A stretch of 64,000 nucleotides of DNA from Polyangium fumosum. Its GTDB lineage: Bacteria > Myxococcota_A > Polyangia > Polyangiales > Polyangiaceae. The position numbers were made by a program, and so were the translations under genes. This document shows, piece after piece, positions 45,084 to 54,520 of the stretch. The first letter of the stretch is position 1. Every line of letters starts with the position of its first letter. The notes below the pieces were generated by a model, which ran no database searches, was not told the origin of the DNA, and saw nothing but the letters and a program-made list of their open reading frames with translations. Location of the stretch: assembly GCF_005144585.1 (NCBI RefSeq), contig NZ_SSMQ01000031.1, forward strand, positions 62,001 to 126,000, in the 5' to 3' direction.

Positions 45084-46538
45084 CTAGGGTATGGGGGTCG
45101 CTCGGCTGAAGAGCGGCCCCAGCCGCTTCACGAGCTCGATGACGAGCGGCGGGATCGCGGCGTCATCCGCGAAGCCGCCGACGGCATCATCCAGCAAAAG
45201 AACGACGATGAGCGCCGCAATCACCGCTGTCCCGACCACGTCGGTCGCCGGGACGCGCACGGGCTCCTTCTCCTTGCGATCGGAGCAGTGACATGGATTG
45301 TCAGGCCCCCACTTCTCTACTTTCGTGGGGTCTCCAGCGATCCTCTCGTAGGCCGTCTGCTGTCCCTCCCACCAATCATCCGGCGGAAACTTCACCTCGA
45401 TGATCCTGTCGATGTTGTCCTGCGTCGGCGGCTTGCTCGGATCCTTGACCAGAACATTGTCCGGGATCTTCGACCCTTCCGGCTTCCTCCCCGTCTGCCT
45501 CCAAGGCTCCTTCCGGCTCATGATCGGCGTCGGCGGGTTCGTGCTCATGTCGTACGGCACCTCCGACCAGATGTGCGTCGTTCCGCGTGCACTCTGCTCA
45601 TACAGTCGAATTTTCCGGATGTAGCACTGTTGTGGCTCCCTGGTCCCGTCCCCTCGCCGGGCATCCTTGCACTCACAAATAAACCTACAAATCAACACCT
45701 CATCCGGCACCGACCCCACCGGCGGGATCCCCCCGATCCACCCCATGACCGGCAGCCGCGTCCGCTTCGGCAGGTGCTCCTCGTACGCCGCGGGCAACAC
45801 CGGCGGCACGGGCACAGCCGGCGCGTTCGGCGCCCCCGAGCCTCCAACCCCCGCATTCTCCACGAACGGCGACGCGAACACCGCCCCCGGCGTCGCCCTC
45901 ACGAACGCGCCCCCGCTCTGCATCGACGCGTCCGCCGCCGCGAGCAGGAGCTTGTCGAGCGCGACCACGTAAACCTGTGCGCCCACGCTTATGCTCAGCG
46001 TCCCGCGGACATCCACGTTCAGATCACCGCCGATCGTCACCGAGGCCGGCCCGCCGATCTCCGCCTTTAGCTCCCCTTCCACCCTGCTGTGCTCGTCTCC
46101 CCGCACCTCGTCGAAGCGACTCCCCTTGATCGCGATATGCTCATCCGCGCCCACCGCGCGCTGCCGGTTCCCGCCGACGAGCTCCCGCTCGTCTTGCCGC
46201 ACCCACGTTTCCCGATCGCGCTCGGCGCGCTGGTAAACCAGCTCCTCCCCCTTGCGATCCTCGAAGCTCAACTCGTTGACCCCGTCGCTCTCCGGTGTGC
46301 TCCGCGTCCGAATCACGGTCTTCGTCTGGTTCCCCGGCAAAACATACGGCGCAGGCGTGAGCGCGTTCGGCACTTGTCCGACGATGATCGACTCATCGGG
46401 GTTTCCTTCGAGAAACCCGACGAGGACCTCCTGCCCCACGCGCGGAGTCGCATGGATTCCATATCCTGCGCCCGTCCAGACCTGCGAAACGCGGATCCAG
46501 CACGACGTCTCGCCCTCGTGATCCCATGAGGACCCCAC
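45084..46538 (-). pseudogene. vgrG: VgrG C-terminal part with VRR-NUC nuclease toxin domain
   Basis: 3' portion of a disrupted vgrG. The VgrG homology actually begins upstream of the first possible start (GTG 46538), in open frame to about 46600 (EKEAKFKDEHGSIKV). It has the gp5-like OB fold (SSCWIRVSQ-type CWIRVSQVWTGAGYGIHATPRVGQEVLVGFLEGNPD) and the gp5 needle repeats. From about residue 255 there is a VRR-NUC domain: SKIPDNVLV, then IIEVKFPPDDWWEGQQTAYERIAG, the PD-(D/E)xK catalytic core. A hydrophobic segment (VIAALIVVLLL) lies near the C-terminus. The missing gp27 middle means it cannot assemble as a normal spike; whether the fragment is expressed is unclear. Confidence 0.85.
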
Positions 46539-46618
46539 CTTGATCGACCCGTGCTCGTCCTTGAACTTCGCTTCCTTTTCCGCAGTCTGCGCGGTACCCT
46601 GGAAGCCAGGAGTACACC

Positions 46619-46846
46619 ATGCGAGCGCTTGGCCTTCGTCTCTCCCTCGTCGCCCTGTTCCTTGCCCCCGGCGGATGTTCAGACTACGACGACCTCCCGC
46701 CGTGCGATCAGAAGGCGATCGCTTGCCAGAACAGTTGCTTCAAGTCCGGGGCCGGCTCCGCGTGTAGCACTTGCTGCAACGATGCCCAGAAGGCGTGCAC
46801 GAAGGGCGAACATTACAGCTTCTTTTGGTGTCCCGGGAAGGAATAG
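46619..46846 (+). CDS. Small Cys-rich lipoprotein 1 inserted in vgrG
   Basis: 75 residues; the ATG follows CCAGGAG. The signal peptide (MRALGLRLSLVALFLAPGGC) has a lipobox-like GGC. The mature part has the pattern C-x3-C-x8-C-x2-CC-ND (CQNSCFKSGAGSACSTCCND), shared with the next gene. It lies opposite to the interrupted vgrG and starts at the point where VgrG homology breaks off. Confidence 0.77.
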   Translation: MRALGLRLSLVALFLAPGGCSDYDDLPPCDQKAIACQNSCFKSGAGSACSTCCNDAQKACTKGEHYSFFWCPGKE

Positions 46847-46889
46847 CGGGCCAATGCAGCTCCCCTATGTTCCAGGTCTGGAGGCCGTC

Positions 46890-47249
46890 ATGAAAAAGGC
46901 GTTGCTCGCGCTCGTGGTGTTGACCTCCCTCGGCAGCTCGCGCCCGGGCTGCGGTACGTACAGGCCGAAGCGCGACCGAGCTGAGGACGAAGAGAAGAAG
47001 CCGCTGAAGGTCCAAGAACATTGCAACAAGCTATCACACGAGTGCTTTTATAGCTGCTTCCGGCGAGAGGCGCGCTATAGTTGCGCTGTTTGCTGCAATG
47101 ATAATGTCATCCTCTGCGACAACAATGAAAAATACGACTTCGCGCCGTGTGAGCTGATCGACCCGGCCCCGGCGCCCGACCCCGGTCCCAGCGACGCCGG
47201 CTCCGATGCTGCGCCCGGGAATGCACCCCGGTCCGGTTCGACGAACTGA
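46890..47249 (+). CDS. Small Cys-rich lipoprotein 2 inserted in vgrG
   Basis: 119 residues; GGAGG five bases before ATG 46890. The signal peptide MKKALLALVVLTSLGSSRPGC is followed by a charged linker and the Cys pattern CFYSCFRREARYSCAVCCND, clearly related to lipoprotein 1. The C-terminus is Pro/Asp/Ala-rich. Together with the 46619 gene it makes a tandem paralogous pair replacing the middle of vgrG. A periplasmic protective or immunity role is conceivable but not shown. Confidence 0.77.
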   Translation: MKKALLALVVLTSLGSSRPGCGTYRPKRDRAEDEEKKPLKVQEHCNKLSHECFYSCFRREARYSCAVCCNDNVILCDNNEKYDFAPCELIDPAPAPDPGPSDAGSDAAPGNAPRSGSTN

Positions 47250-47752
47250 GAGCACGAGGACCGAGCCGCAGCCGTCGCGAGGAAGAAGAAATCGCTCTCC
47301 CCATACTGGACGCGGTACTCCAGCACCGGGAAAGCCGCGGGATCGAGGCGCCATTCATGGTCGACGAGCCAGTCCTCGAGGAGGCGCTTCACGATCGCCG
47401 GAACCGTCTGCCGCTGAAAAATGCGATAATCTCTGTTCTGCGTGAGCAGGGAGAGCCGCGGGACGATGCGGATCTCATACGTCGAGAGCCCGGAAAGCTC
47501 CACGGCGGTCTGCTCAATGCGCTGCACGAGCCCCGTCCATGCGCGCTCACCGCCCCCGCGGACGAGGGCCCAGCCGGAGAGGAGCGAGAATGAGGCCGGC
47601 GCCCAGCTCGCCGCGTCGAGATCGATGTCGGGGGACGTGGAGCGCGCCGTGATCGTCACGTCGAAGGGCATGGATATCACTTCCCGGACTTGAACCCGGC
47701 GGACGTGGAGCGCAGCGTCGATGCCCTCGATGCGAAGATCCATCCTGGCCAT
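47075..47752 (-). pseudogene. vgrG: VgrG N-terminal fragment
   Basis: The start at 47752 has a strong ribosome site (GGAGGGAG) and the first 155 residues are VgrG gp27-like: SWALVRGGGERAWTGLVQRIEQ-type barrel strands, QNRDYRIFQRQTVPAIVKRLLEDW and VQYGESDFFFL. After that (below about 47290) homology stops and the frame reads through the antisense of lipoprotein 2 to a stop at 47075. The missing segment (rest of gp27, about 200 residues) is absent from the window. The 3' continuation is the fragment at 45084-46538. Confidence 0.82.
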
Positions 47753-48307
47753 GCAGCTCCCTCCGTCGCCGCGGTGCGTAAACCCTGACGCGGGTGGGCG
47801 AGGCTACGGGAGGGCGAAAGGGGCAGTCAACCGTTTTCCCGGCGTTTGCCGCGTGCGCACGCGAGCGCGTTGACGGCAACAGACAACTCAGGCGCATCCT
47901 TGCGCCAGCCCGCGCGCCCCGCCCCGCGTCGTCGTTCCACGCCTCCCGGACCACCTCGCAGCGCACGCGCGCGCCACCTACGCCACCCCGCATCATTGTC
48001 CAACCCCGCAACGACGCTCGTCACCCTTGTCCCTCTGCCGCAGCAGTGAACGTCATCCCCGACAGCTCGCTGCAACGACGCAAGGGACCGTCACGCCCCT
48101 CCATCCAAGCCCTCTCCCTTCGTGATCCGCAGAAGAGGACGATGCCGCGGATGCTCGACCGAGCCTTTCATCGACCTCCGTCGACGTTGACACCGTCGAA
48201 CGATGATCCACGCCGCGGCTGCCGGCCCAAAGCAACGCTTCGTCTCGGCGTAGCTCCGCAAAAACAACGGCAAAACACCCGGGAAATTTGCTCCCCGAGG
48301 TATCTGA
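47753..48307. other. Non-coding stretch upstream of the vgrG fragment
   Basis: About 550 bases without a supportable gene on either strand. Several open frames exist but are Arg/Pro-rich with no start-site signal or recognisable domain. It should contain the vgrG promoter. An interspersed element begins at its right edge. Confidence 0.5.
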
Positions 48308-48600
48308 TGAGCCCTCGCGGGGCCAGGGCGTGGACCCGAGGTCGATGATCTGGGCTCCGCGCAGTTCATCGAACAGGCCCGGTCAAGACTGGCAACAGCG
48401 TTGCCCATCAAGACAGCCGCGCTGCCGATTCGACTGGCGCCACGGCCTCTTCGCCGGCCTGTTTGAAAAACTGCGCCCGCGCAGTTTTTCAAACCCGAGT
48501 CCAGGGCTTGCCCTGGTCCGGGCCTTTGGGCGGACAGCCCCCGCGGGGTCCGGGGCGGCGCCCCGGCTCCCACGCCTCACGATGAGACCAATGCTCAGCC
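48308..48600 (-). repeat. Interspersed hairpin element, copy B
   Basis: About 290 bases in inverse orientation. Contains the perfect hairpin TTTGAAAAACTGCGC-CC-GCGCAGTTTTTCAAA (48462-48493), the CAGGGCAAGCCCTGG-type stem and the CCCCGCGGGG / GGGGCGGCGCCCCGG block (48540-48566). The left part (48343-48400) has a second stem related to TTCATCGAACAGGCCC, shared with copy C. The whole shares about 250 bases with copy C and its right end with copy A. Confidence 0.82.
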
Positions 48601-48697
48601 TCCGCGGGCAAAGGTATCACGCGCCGCGCCCCCGGGCAGCCGAGCGAGCAGGAACATCACGTCGTCAGGGTCAAGCCGGTGCCCGGCCGGTCCCGGC

Positions 48698-50671
48698 TCA
48701 GAACTCGCATTGGTTCGTCGCAGGATTACAATACGATCCTGCCGCGACGAACGGGCAGACGTCGCCGAAGTACTGCGTGCAGGGGATGCCGCAGGCGAAC
48801 GCGGTGTGGGTGTAGCAGATCTGTCCGCCCGAGCAGTCGGCGTTCGAGGCGCAGCGGCAGTTGAAGTCGTCGGGGATCTGGTTGCCGTTCTCGTCGAGGC
48901 CGTCGCAGCACTCGGTGACGTAATAATCGCTCGCGCTGCAGTCGTCGTCCGCGCAGTCGGCGGCGCCGTCGCAGTCGTCGTCGAGGCCGTTCTTGCAGGC
49001 CGACGTGCCGAACTCGGGCTTGCCGGGGCCGCCATTGAGGCACGTCGCGCAGATGCCGAAGCTCGCGCAATCCGGGTCGGCGCAGTCGACGTAGACGTCG
49101 CCGTCGTTGTCCTTGCCGTCGTCGCACTTCTCCTTCGGGTTCGGCTCGATCTCGACGTTGAGCACGAAGGGCCCCTCGTTCGCGCCTTGCTCCGGGTCGA
49201 CGGTGTACCCGTCGAGGAACACGTAATACGTGCCCGGATAGAGCAGCGTGAAGTCGAGCCGCGCCGACCAGGAGACGCCCGCGCTGTCGTCGTCGCAGCC
49301 GATCTCCTTGCCGGAGTTGCACTTGCCCGTGCGCACGTAGAGCGTCGAGTCGAAGCTCGTCCCGATGGAGTCGAGGTGGACCCGCGAGGGCTGGTTCAGC
49401 ACGAAATAAAAGACCGCCTCGCCGGCGTCGCCGCCGCAGAAGCCCTTCGTCTCGCTCACGTTGCCCGTGGTGTCGCCCGTGTACTGTCCCGTGCCGGGGA
49501 TGAGCTTCGGCGACAGGCAGTTCGCCTGCTGGAGGATGCAGATCGGGTTGTTCGCGCAGTCGGGATCCTGGCAGTCGACGAGCGTGTCGTTGTCGTCGTC
49601 GAGCCCGTTGTTGCAAACCTCGGGCTTGGGCGCGCAGTTCGGCGCGAAGAAACACGCCGGGTCGGCGCAGTCGATCTTGTTGTCGCAGTTGTTGTCCTTG
49701 CCGTCGTCGCAGACCTCGGCCGTGCAGCTCTGGCAGGCCGGCGAGACGATGCAGTTCGGGTCGGCGCAATCGATGAGCTTGTCGCAATCCTCGTCGAGCC
49801 CGCCCACGCAGACCTCGGGCGTGCCCGGCGGCTGGCAGGCGCACGGGAAGATGCCGAAACAATCGGGGTCGGCGCAGTCGACGAGGAGATCACAGTCCTC
49901 GTCGGTCCCGTCGCTGCAAACCTCGGACTTCGCCTGGCAGGAGCAGGCCGTGGAGCCGAAGCAGTCGGGGTCGTTGCAGTCGATGCTCCCGTCGCAATCG
50001 TCGTCGAACCCGTTGTCGCAATCGAGCGACTCGCTCGGCTTGCAGCCGCACGCCGGCGTGCCCACGCAATCGCTGTCGAAGCAGTCGACGATGGTGTCGC
50101 AGTCGTCGTCCTCGCCGTTCGCGCAAGACTCGCCGCCCGGCTTCGGCACGCAGCCGCAGGTGGGCGCGAGCTTGCAAGCGGGATCCGAGCAGTCGGCCAC
50201 GCCGTTGCAGTCGTTGTCCGCCCCGTCGGTGCAGTTCTCGGGGCTGCCCGGAAACACCTTCGGGTTCAAATCATTGCAGTCCGTGCCGCTACACCCGAGC
50301 GGAGGAAACCCATCCCCGTCGTCGTCGCGCGGACTGTGTTGACAAAGGCCGTCCACGCAGGCGTCCGTCGTGCAGGGGTCCGCGTCGGTGCAGTCCTGGG
50401 CCACGACACACGGGGGCGCGCCGCCCACGCCGCCCTGCCCGCCGCCGCCGATGCTGGACGTCGAGGTCGCGCCCCCCACGCCGCCTTGACCGCCCGCGCC
50501 GCCCGGCCCCGAGATCGACTCCTCCGGGGGCGTGCCGATGCCGGTCCGGCTGCACGCCGCGAAGGAGAGGCCCGCGAACGCGAAGGCCGAGAGGAACGAG
50601 AGCGTCCGCGCGGGGCCACGGAACCGAGACGCGCGGGGAGCGGAGGGGAAGGTCGACATCGGGGTACTCAC
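48698..50671 (-). CDS. Large Cys-rich lipoprotein with MopE-like repeats
   Basis: 657 residues from GTG 50671 (ATG 50659 is possible). Signal peptide and lipobox SFAAC, a Gly-rich tether (GGAGGQGGVGGATST), then about ten repeats around 40 residues long of type CxDGxDxDCDxxxDCxDPDCxxxxxC, like the Asp/Cys calcium-binding repeats of MopE and many myxobacterial surface proteins. Between repeats lies a beta-sandwich-like domain (residues about 400-500, GEAVFYFVLNQPSRVHLDS...YPGTYYVFLDG), resembling a PPC/pre-peptidase C-terminal domain. Probably a surface adhesive or calcium-binding protein. Confidence 0.88.
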   Translation of the reverse strand: MSTPMSTFPSAPRASRFRGPARTLSFLSAFAFAGLSFAACSRTGIGTPPEESISGPGGAGGQGGVGGATSTSSIGGGGQGGVGGAPPCVVAQDCTDADPCTTDACVDGLCQHSPRDDDGDGFPPLGCSGTDCNDLNPKVFPGSPENCTDGADNDCNGVADCSDPACKLAPTCGCVPKPGGESCANGEDDDCDTIVDCFDSDCVGTPACGCKPSESLDCDNGFDDDCDGSIDCNDPDCFGSTACSCQAKSEVCSDGTDEDCDLLVDCADPDCFGIFPCACQPPGTPEVCVGGLDEDCDKLIDCADPNCIVSPACQSCTAEVCDDGKDNNCDNKIDCADPACFFAPNCAPKPEVCNNGLDDDNDTLVDCQDPDCANNPICILQQANCLSPKLIPGTGQYTGDTTGNVSETKGFCGGDAGEAVFYFVLNQPSRVHLDSIGTSFDSTLYVRTGKCNSGKEIGCDDDSAGVSWSARLDFTLLYPGTYYVFLDGYTVDPEQGANEGPFVLNVEIEPNPKEKCDDGKDNDGDVYVDCADPDCASFGICATCLNGGPGKPEFGTSACKNGLDDDCDGAADCADDDCSASDYYVTECCDGLDENGNQIPDDFNCRCASNADCSGGQICYTHTAFACGIPCTQYFGDVCPFVAAGSYCNPATNQCEF

Positions 50672-50780
50672 GTGAAGGCTCGCCCCGGCATCCCCGCGGC
50701 GGCCGTGCCGATGCTATCAAGCCGGGACGCCCCCGGGTGAAGTTCATGGCCGAGCTCGCCCGCGATCGTCCTCGCGCCCC

Positions 50781-52427
50781 GTGTCCGAGCAGGCCCTGAC
50801 CTCCCCACGAACCTCCCTCGCCCCCGCGCGCGTGCTGCTGCGCGGGGCCGGGCCGAGCCTCGTCGTCGTGGCGGCCGCCGCGTGCGCGCAACGCGTCGCC
50901 CTGCCGCTCGCGGCCCTCTGGCTCGGCGACCGCGGCCCCCGCGACGCGCTCGTCCTGCTCGCGGTCGCGGCCGCCCTGAGCTTCGTCCGCGCCCGGGCCG
51001 CCGACGCCCTCGCGCGGCAGGTGCGCCTCCGCGTCGTCGACCTCTTCGTCGCGCCCCTCGAACACGGCGCGGTCGTCGCGATGCCGCCGGCGGCGGTCAC
51101 GTCCGCGCGGCTCTCCACGGCGCTGCCCGTGCTCGTGAGCTGGGCCGTGGAGGGCGTGGCCGTCCTGTTCGCCAGCGCGATCGCCGTGCCCGCCGTCACT
51201 GCGCTGCTCGTCTCGGCGCTCGGGGCGTCGGCGCTCGCGCCGCTCGTCGCCGCGGGCTTGACGGGCGGGCTCGTCACGATGCTCGGCGCGTCGCACGTCG
51301 AGGCCGCGTGGGACGTGGTGTTCGAGCGGTCGCGCGTGCTGCTCGCGCGGGCGTCCGCGGGGTTTGCCGGCGCGGCCGAGCTCGTGGCGCACGGACGCGC
51401 GCGGGCCTTCGCCGCGGAGCTCCGGGCCGAGGTGTCGGCGTGGTCCTCGGCGGAGCTCCGCGCCCGCGCCACGAGCGCGATCACGGGCTGGGGCGCGCTG
51501 CTCGCGACGATCGCGGCGGCGCTCGGCGCGGCAACGCTCTTCGGCGTGAAGGCGTTCGAGGCCGGCGAGGGGCGCGACGTGCACCGATCGCTCCTCCTCG
51601 TGCTCGCCGCGATCCCGACGTTGCAGATGACGATCGCGGGCCTCGGGAACTTCGTCCACGCACGGGGGGAGCTCGTGGCGCTCGGGGGCATGCTCGCGAG
51701 GGGCGCGGCGGAGGGCCTTGTTGCGCCGGAGGATGCGTCCGCTCGTGCGCTCGATCCCCGCGCGGAGATCCGGCTCGACGGCGTCGGGTACGCGTATCCG
51801 CCGCGGGGAGGTGCAGACGGAGCCTCGAAGACCCACGCGCTCCGGGACGTCTCGCTCGTGCTCCCGGCCGGCGAGAGCCTCGCCGTGCTCGGCCCGAACG
51901 GCGCGGGGAAAACGACGCTGCTCTACCTCCTGCTCGGGCTCGTTCGTCCGGACGCGGGGCGGGTCCTCCTCGACGGCGAGGCGCCTCCGGGGCCGGGAAC
52001 CACGCGGTTCGGCGATCGGGTCGCGTTCGTCTCGCAAGAACCGTTCGAACCCCCCGACGCGACGATCGCCGCGTCCCTGCGCGCGTTCGACGCGGATGCG
52101 CCCGACGAACGCCTCGCCGCCGCGCTCGACGAGGTGGGCCTCTGGGCCTCGCTCCGGGCGCGCGCCGGCTCCGATGCGGCGGCCCTCGCGCTTCGCCTCG
52201 GCTCGCTCTCGCGCGGGCAGGCGCGGCGCGTGATGCTCGCGCGGGCGCTCGTGCGCGAGGCGGATCTCGTGGTGCTCGACGAGCCCGAGGCCCACCTCGA
52301 TGCGGCGAGCGTCGCCGAGCTCGCCGACTTGCTTCGCCGCCTCGCCGCGCGCCGCCGTGTCATCGCCGCGATCCACGATCCCGCCGTGCTCGGCTTCGCC
52401 AAGCACGTGCTCCGGCTCTCCGCATGA
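50781..52427 (+). CDS. Fused ABC transporter (membrane and ATPase domains)
   Basis: 548 residues, GTG start. The N-terminal 330 residues carry about five hydrophobic segments; the nucleotide-binding domain follows: Walker A GPNGAGKT, Q-loop FVSQEP, a signature that reads LSRGQARR instead of LSGGQ, Walker B LVVLDEPEAHLD and switch HDP in place of a switch His in position H-D. It is an exporter-type half transporter that would act as a dimer. The membrane part is Ala-rich and poorly conserved. Translationally coupled to the nucleotidyltransferase gene. Confidence 0.87.
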   Translation: MSEQALTSPRTSLAPARVLLRGAGPSLVVVAAAACAQRVALPLAALWLGDRGPRDALVLLAVAAALSFVRARAADALARQVRLRVVDLFVAPLEHGAVVAMPPAAVTSARLSTALPVLVSWAVEGVAVLFASAIAVPAVTALLVSALGASALAPLVAAGLTGGLVTMLGASHVEAAWDVVFERSRVLLARASAGFAGAAELVAHGRARAFAAELRAEVSAWSSAELRARATSAITGWGALLATIAAALGAATLFGVKAFEAGEGRDVHRSLLLVLAAIPTLQMTIAGLGNFVHARGELVALGGMLARGAAEGLVAPEDASARALDPRAEIRLDGVGYAYPPRGGADGASKTHALRDVSLVLPAGESLAVLGPNGAGKTTLLYLLLGLVRPDAGRVLLDGEAPPGPGTTRFGDRVAFVSQEPFEPPDATIAASLRAFDADAPDERLAAALDEVGLWASLRARAGSDAAALALRLGSLSRGQARRVMLARALVREADLVVLDEPEAHLDAASVAELADLLRRLAARRRVIAAIHDPAVLGFAKHVLRLSA

Positions 52428-53335
52428 CGCCGCCCTCGACGCTTCTCCTCGACCTGCTGCGTGATCCGCGCGCCGAAATGCCCGCGCCGACGCCCGAGGC
52501 GCACGCCGAGGCGATGCTGCGGGCGCACGTGCTCGGGCAGATCTCGCGCGCCCTCGTCGCGCGAGGGGAACACGCCATGCTCGTGAAAGGCGCGGCGCTC
52601 GCGCTCACGGTGTATCCGTCGCCTGCCGCGCGGCCGATGTGCGACGTGGATCTGCTCGTCCCGCCGCGGCGGGAGCGGGCGGTGATCGAGGTGCTCGCGG
52701 CGGCGGGGCTCGCGCTCCACGAACCTCGCTTGCGTCCCAGGAGTCGGGAGATGCTGGGCGAGACGCAGCTCGTCGCGCGCGCCGGGGAGATGCGTTTGCT
52801 CGTGGAGGTGCACGGGACGCTCGACAAGATCGTGCCGCGGCCGATCGACGTGGCGGCCGTGGAGACGCGCGCGAGCGCGGCGCCGGGGCTCCCGGGGCTC
52901 TTCGTGCCGTCGGTGGAGGATCATGCGCTGCTCGTGGCGCTGCACGCCGCGGGGCACGAGTTTCGGCACGAGGCTGCGTGGCTCGATCTGGAGCTGCTCT
53001 TGCGTGGTGGAATCGACCGGCAGGTGCTGGTGGAGCGGGCGCGGGCCTTCCGGCTCGGGACCGTGATGTTCGTCATGCTGTCGACGTTGCGCGCGCTCGG
53101 GGCCGCGAGCGTCGACGCGGAGCTCTTGCGGGCGTTCGAGCCGGGCAGGCTGCGGCGCGCGGCGCTCGTGCCGTTCTACGACGTGGGCGCGTTTCCTATC
53201 GCGCGCGGGAAGGCCGAGCTCGGCGTGCCGTGGGTGCTCGCGCAAACCCCGCTGCGGGAGGATCTCGGCGCGTGGGCGCGCGGGCTCGCGCGGTATGCGG
53301 CGGCGCGGGTGGCGGATCGGATCGTGGCGCGCTGA
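52424..53335 (+). CDS. Nucleotidyltransferase-family protein (PF14907-like)
   Basis: 303 residues, ATG overlapping the ABC stop by four bases. HAMLVKGAALALTVYPSPAARPMCDVDLLVPP contains the D-x-D pattern of the DNA polymerase-beta-like nucleotidyltransferase fold found in PF14907 (NTP_transf_5), with a HAAGHEFRHEAAWLDLELLL segment typical of the family. Members often occur in peptide-antibiotic clusters next to ABC transporters. No precursor peptide or maturase is visible here. The substrate is unknown. Confidence 0.85.
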   Translation: MTPPSTLLLDLLRDPRAEMPAPTPEAHAEAMLRAHVLGQISRALVARGEHAMLVKGAALALTVYPSPAARPMCDVDLLVPPRRERAVIEVLAAAGLALHEPRLRPRSREMLGETQLVARAGEMRLLVEVHGTLDKIVPRPIDVAAVETRASAAPGLPGLFVPSVEDHALLVALHAAGHEFRHEAAWLDLELLLRGGIDRQVLVERARAFRLGTVMFVMLSTLRALGAASVDAELLRAFEPGRLRRAALVPFYDVGAFPIARGKAELGVPWVLAQTPLREDLGAWARGLARYAAARVADRIVAR

Positions 53336-53348
53336 CGGGGAGGCGCTC

Positions 53349-54410
53349 TCAACCGCCCTTGCGCACGTGGCCCATGCAGCGCACGAGGCCGTCGCGCAGG
53401 CTGGCGAGCGTCACGAGCTTCGACAGATCGATGCCAATCGACACCATCGTCTGCGCGACGGCGGGGCGGATGCCGGTGATCATACAGCGCGCGCCGAGCA
53501 GCTCGGCGGCGCGGACGAGCCGAAGGATGTGATCGGCGGTGGACGTGTCGATCACGTCCACGCCCGTCAAATCGATGATGGCGTCCCGCGCGTTCTTCTG
53601 CACGATCGCGTCGAGCAAGCGCGTCATGGTCTCGGCGGCGCGCTGGCTATCGACGACGCCCATCAGCGGCAGGGTGATCACGCCGTCCCAAACCTCGATG
53701 ATCGGGGTGGACAGCGCGCGAATGGCCTCCTCCTGACGCGCGATGAGGTCGAGCTTGTCCCGCAGCTCTTTTTCGGTCGCGGCGCGCTCCTCGACCTCCT
53801 TGCGCACACGTTCGAGGGCCACGGCCAGGTCGGCCTTCGTCGCCTCGTCGGTGCCGAGCAGGCGCTCGACGCGGTCCTCCAGGCTCGCGTCCGAGGGCCG
53901 GATGACGAATTCGTCGTATTCATCCCCCTTCGTCGCGAACGTGACCTGCTCCGCCCAACATTGGGAGACCTTGAAGAACCGCTGGAAGATCCCCGCGAAC
54001 TTGCCGCCGAGGTAACTCGAACCCCAGTTCACCCCGAGCGCCTTCTGGCAGGTGGCCTCCCAGTGGTTCCAGGAACGCACGCGCGCCTCCTTCGCCTTGG
54101 GATCGAGCGAGACGAGCTCCCAGCGGCCCCAGCCTGCGGCCGCGGCCACCTTGATGAGCTCGGCGAACCCCTGTTCGAAGGTGGGAAACTGGCAAATGTA
54201 CGCCCAATCCTCCTCGACGCCGTCGCGCCCGCCGCCATGGAGCGAGAGCCGAAGCCGCTCCGTGCCCACCATGCGGTGCTGCCCCGAGAGCAGCCCTGCC
54301 AGGGTGCTCTCGGTCCAGATGAAAATGGCGGGGTTGCCCCCCATGCGTATCGTCTTCTGCTCGGTATCGTATTCGAATTCCAAGCCGCCCAGGGTCGCGC
54401 GCTCGATCAT
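53349..54410 (-). CDS. RsbR-like STAS regulator with V4R-like sensor
   Basis: 353 residues, cytoplasmic. Residues about 60-170 (GWGRWELVSLDPKAKEARVRSWNHWEATCQKALGVNWGSSYLGGKFAGIFQRFF...CWAEQ) resemble V4R/4-vinyl-reductase-type small-molecule sensors. A coiled coil (about 190-230) leads to a STAS domain with the RsbR signature VIDTSTADHILRLVRAAELLGARCMITGIRP. The phosphorylatable Thr in IDTST is present, unlike in the STAS fusion at 38577. Expected role: stressosome-like anti-anti-sigma sensor. No RsbS/RsbT genes are adjacent. Confidence 0.88.
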   Translation of the reverse strand: MIERATLGGLEFEYDTEQKTIRMGGNPAIFIWTESTLAGLLSGQHRMVGTERLRLSLHGGGRDGVEEDWAYICQFPTFEQGFAELIKVAAAAGWGRWELVSLDPKAKEARVRSWNHWEATCQKALGVNWGSSYLGGKFAGIFQRFFKVSQCWAEQVTFATKGDEYDEFVIRPSDASLEDRVERLLGTDEATKADLAVALERVRKEVEERAATEKELRDKLDLIARQEEAIRALSTPIIEVWDGVITLPLMGVVDSQRAAETMTRLLDAIVQKNARDAIIDLTGVDVIDTSTADHILRLVRAAELLGARCMITGIRPAVAQTMVSIGIDLSKLVTLASLRDGLVRCMGHVRKGG

Positions 54411-54520
54411 CAGCTAGTTCTCCAAGGTGCATCCTACATCGGTCCCGGACGGAAGTGCGCACGAATTCCGGAAGGTCGACGGCTGCCCGAAGTCCCATAG
54501 GGACCTCACCCGCGACAAAG

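Noticed and set aside
46393-46538. GTG 46538 as true start of an independent VgrG-like effector gene
   Set aside because: VgrG homology continues upstream of it in the same open frame, with no ribosome site at the GTG; better explained as the 3' part of a split gene.
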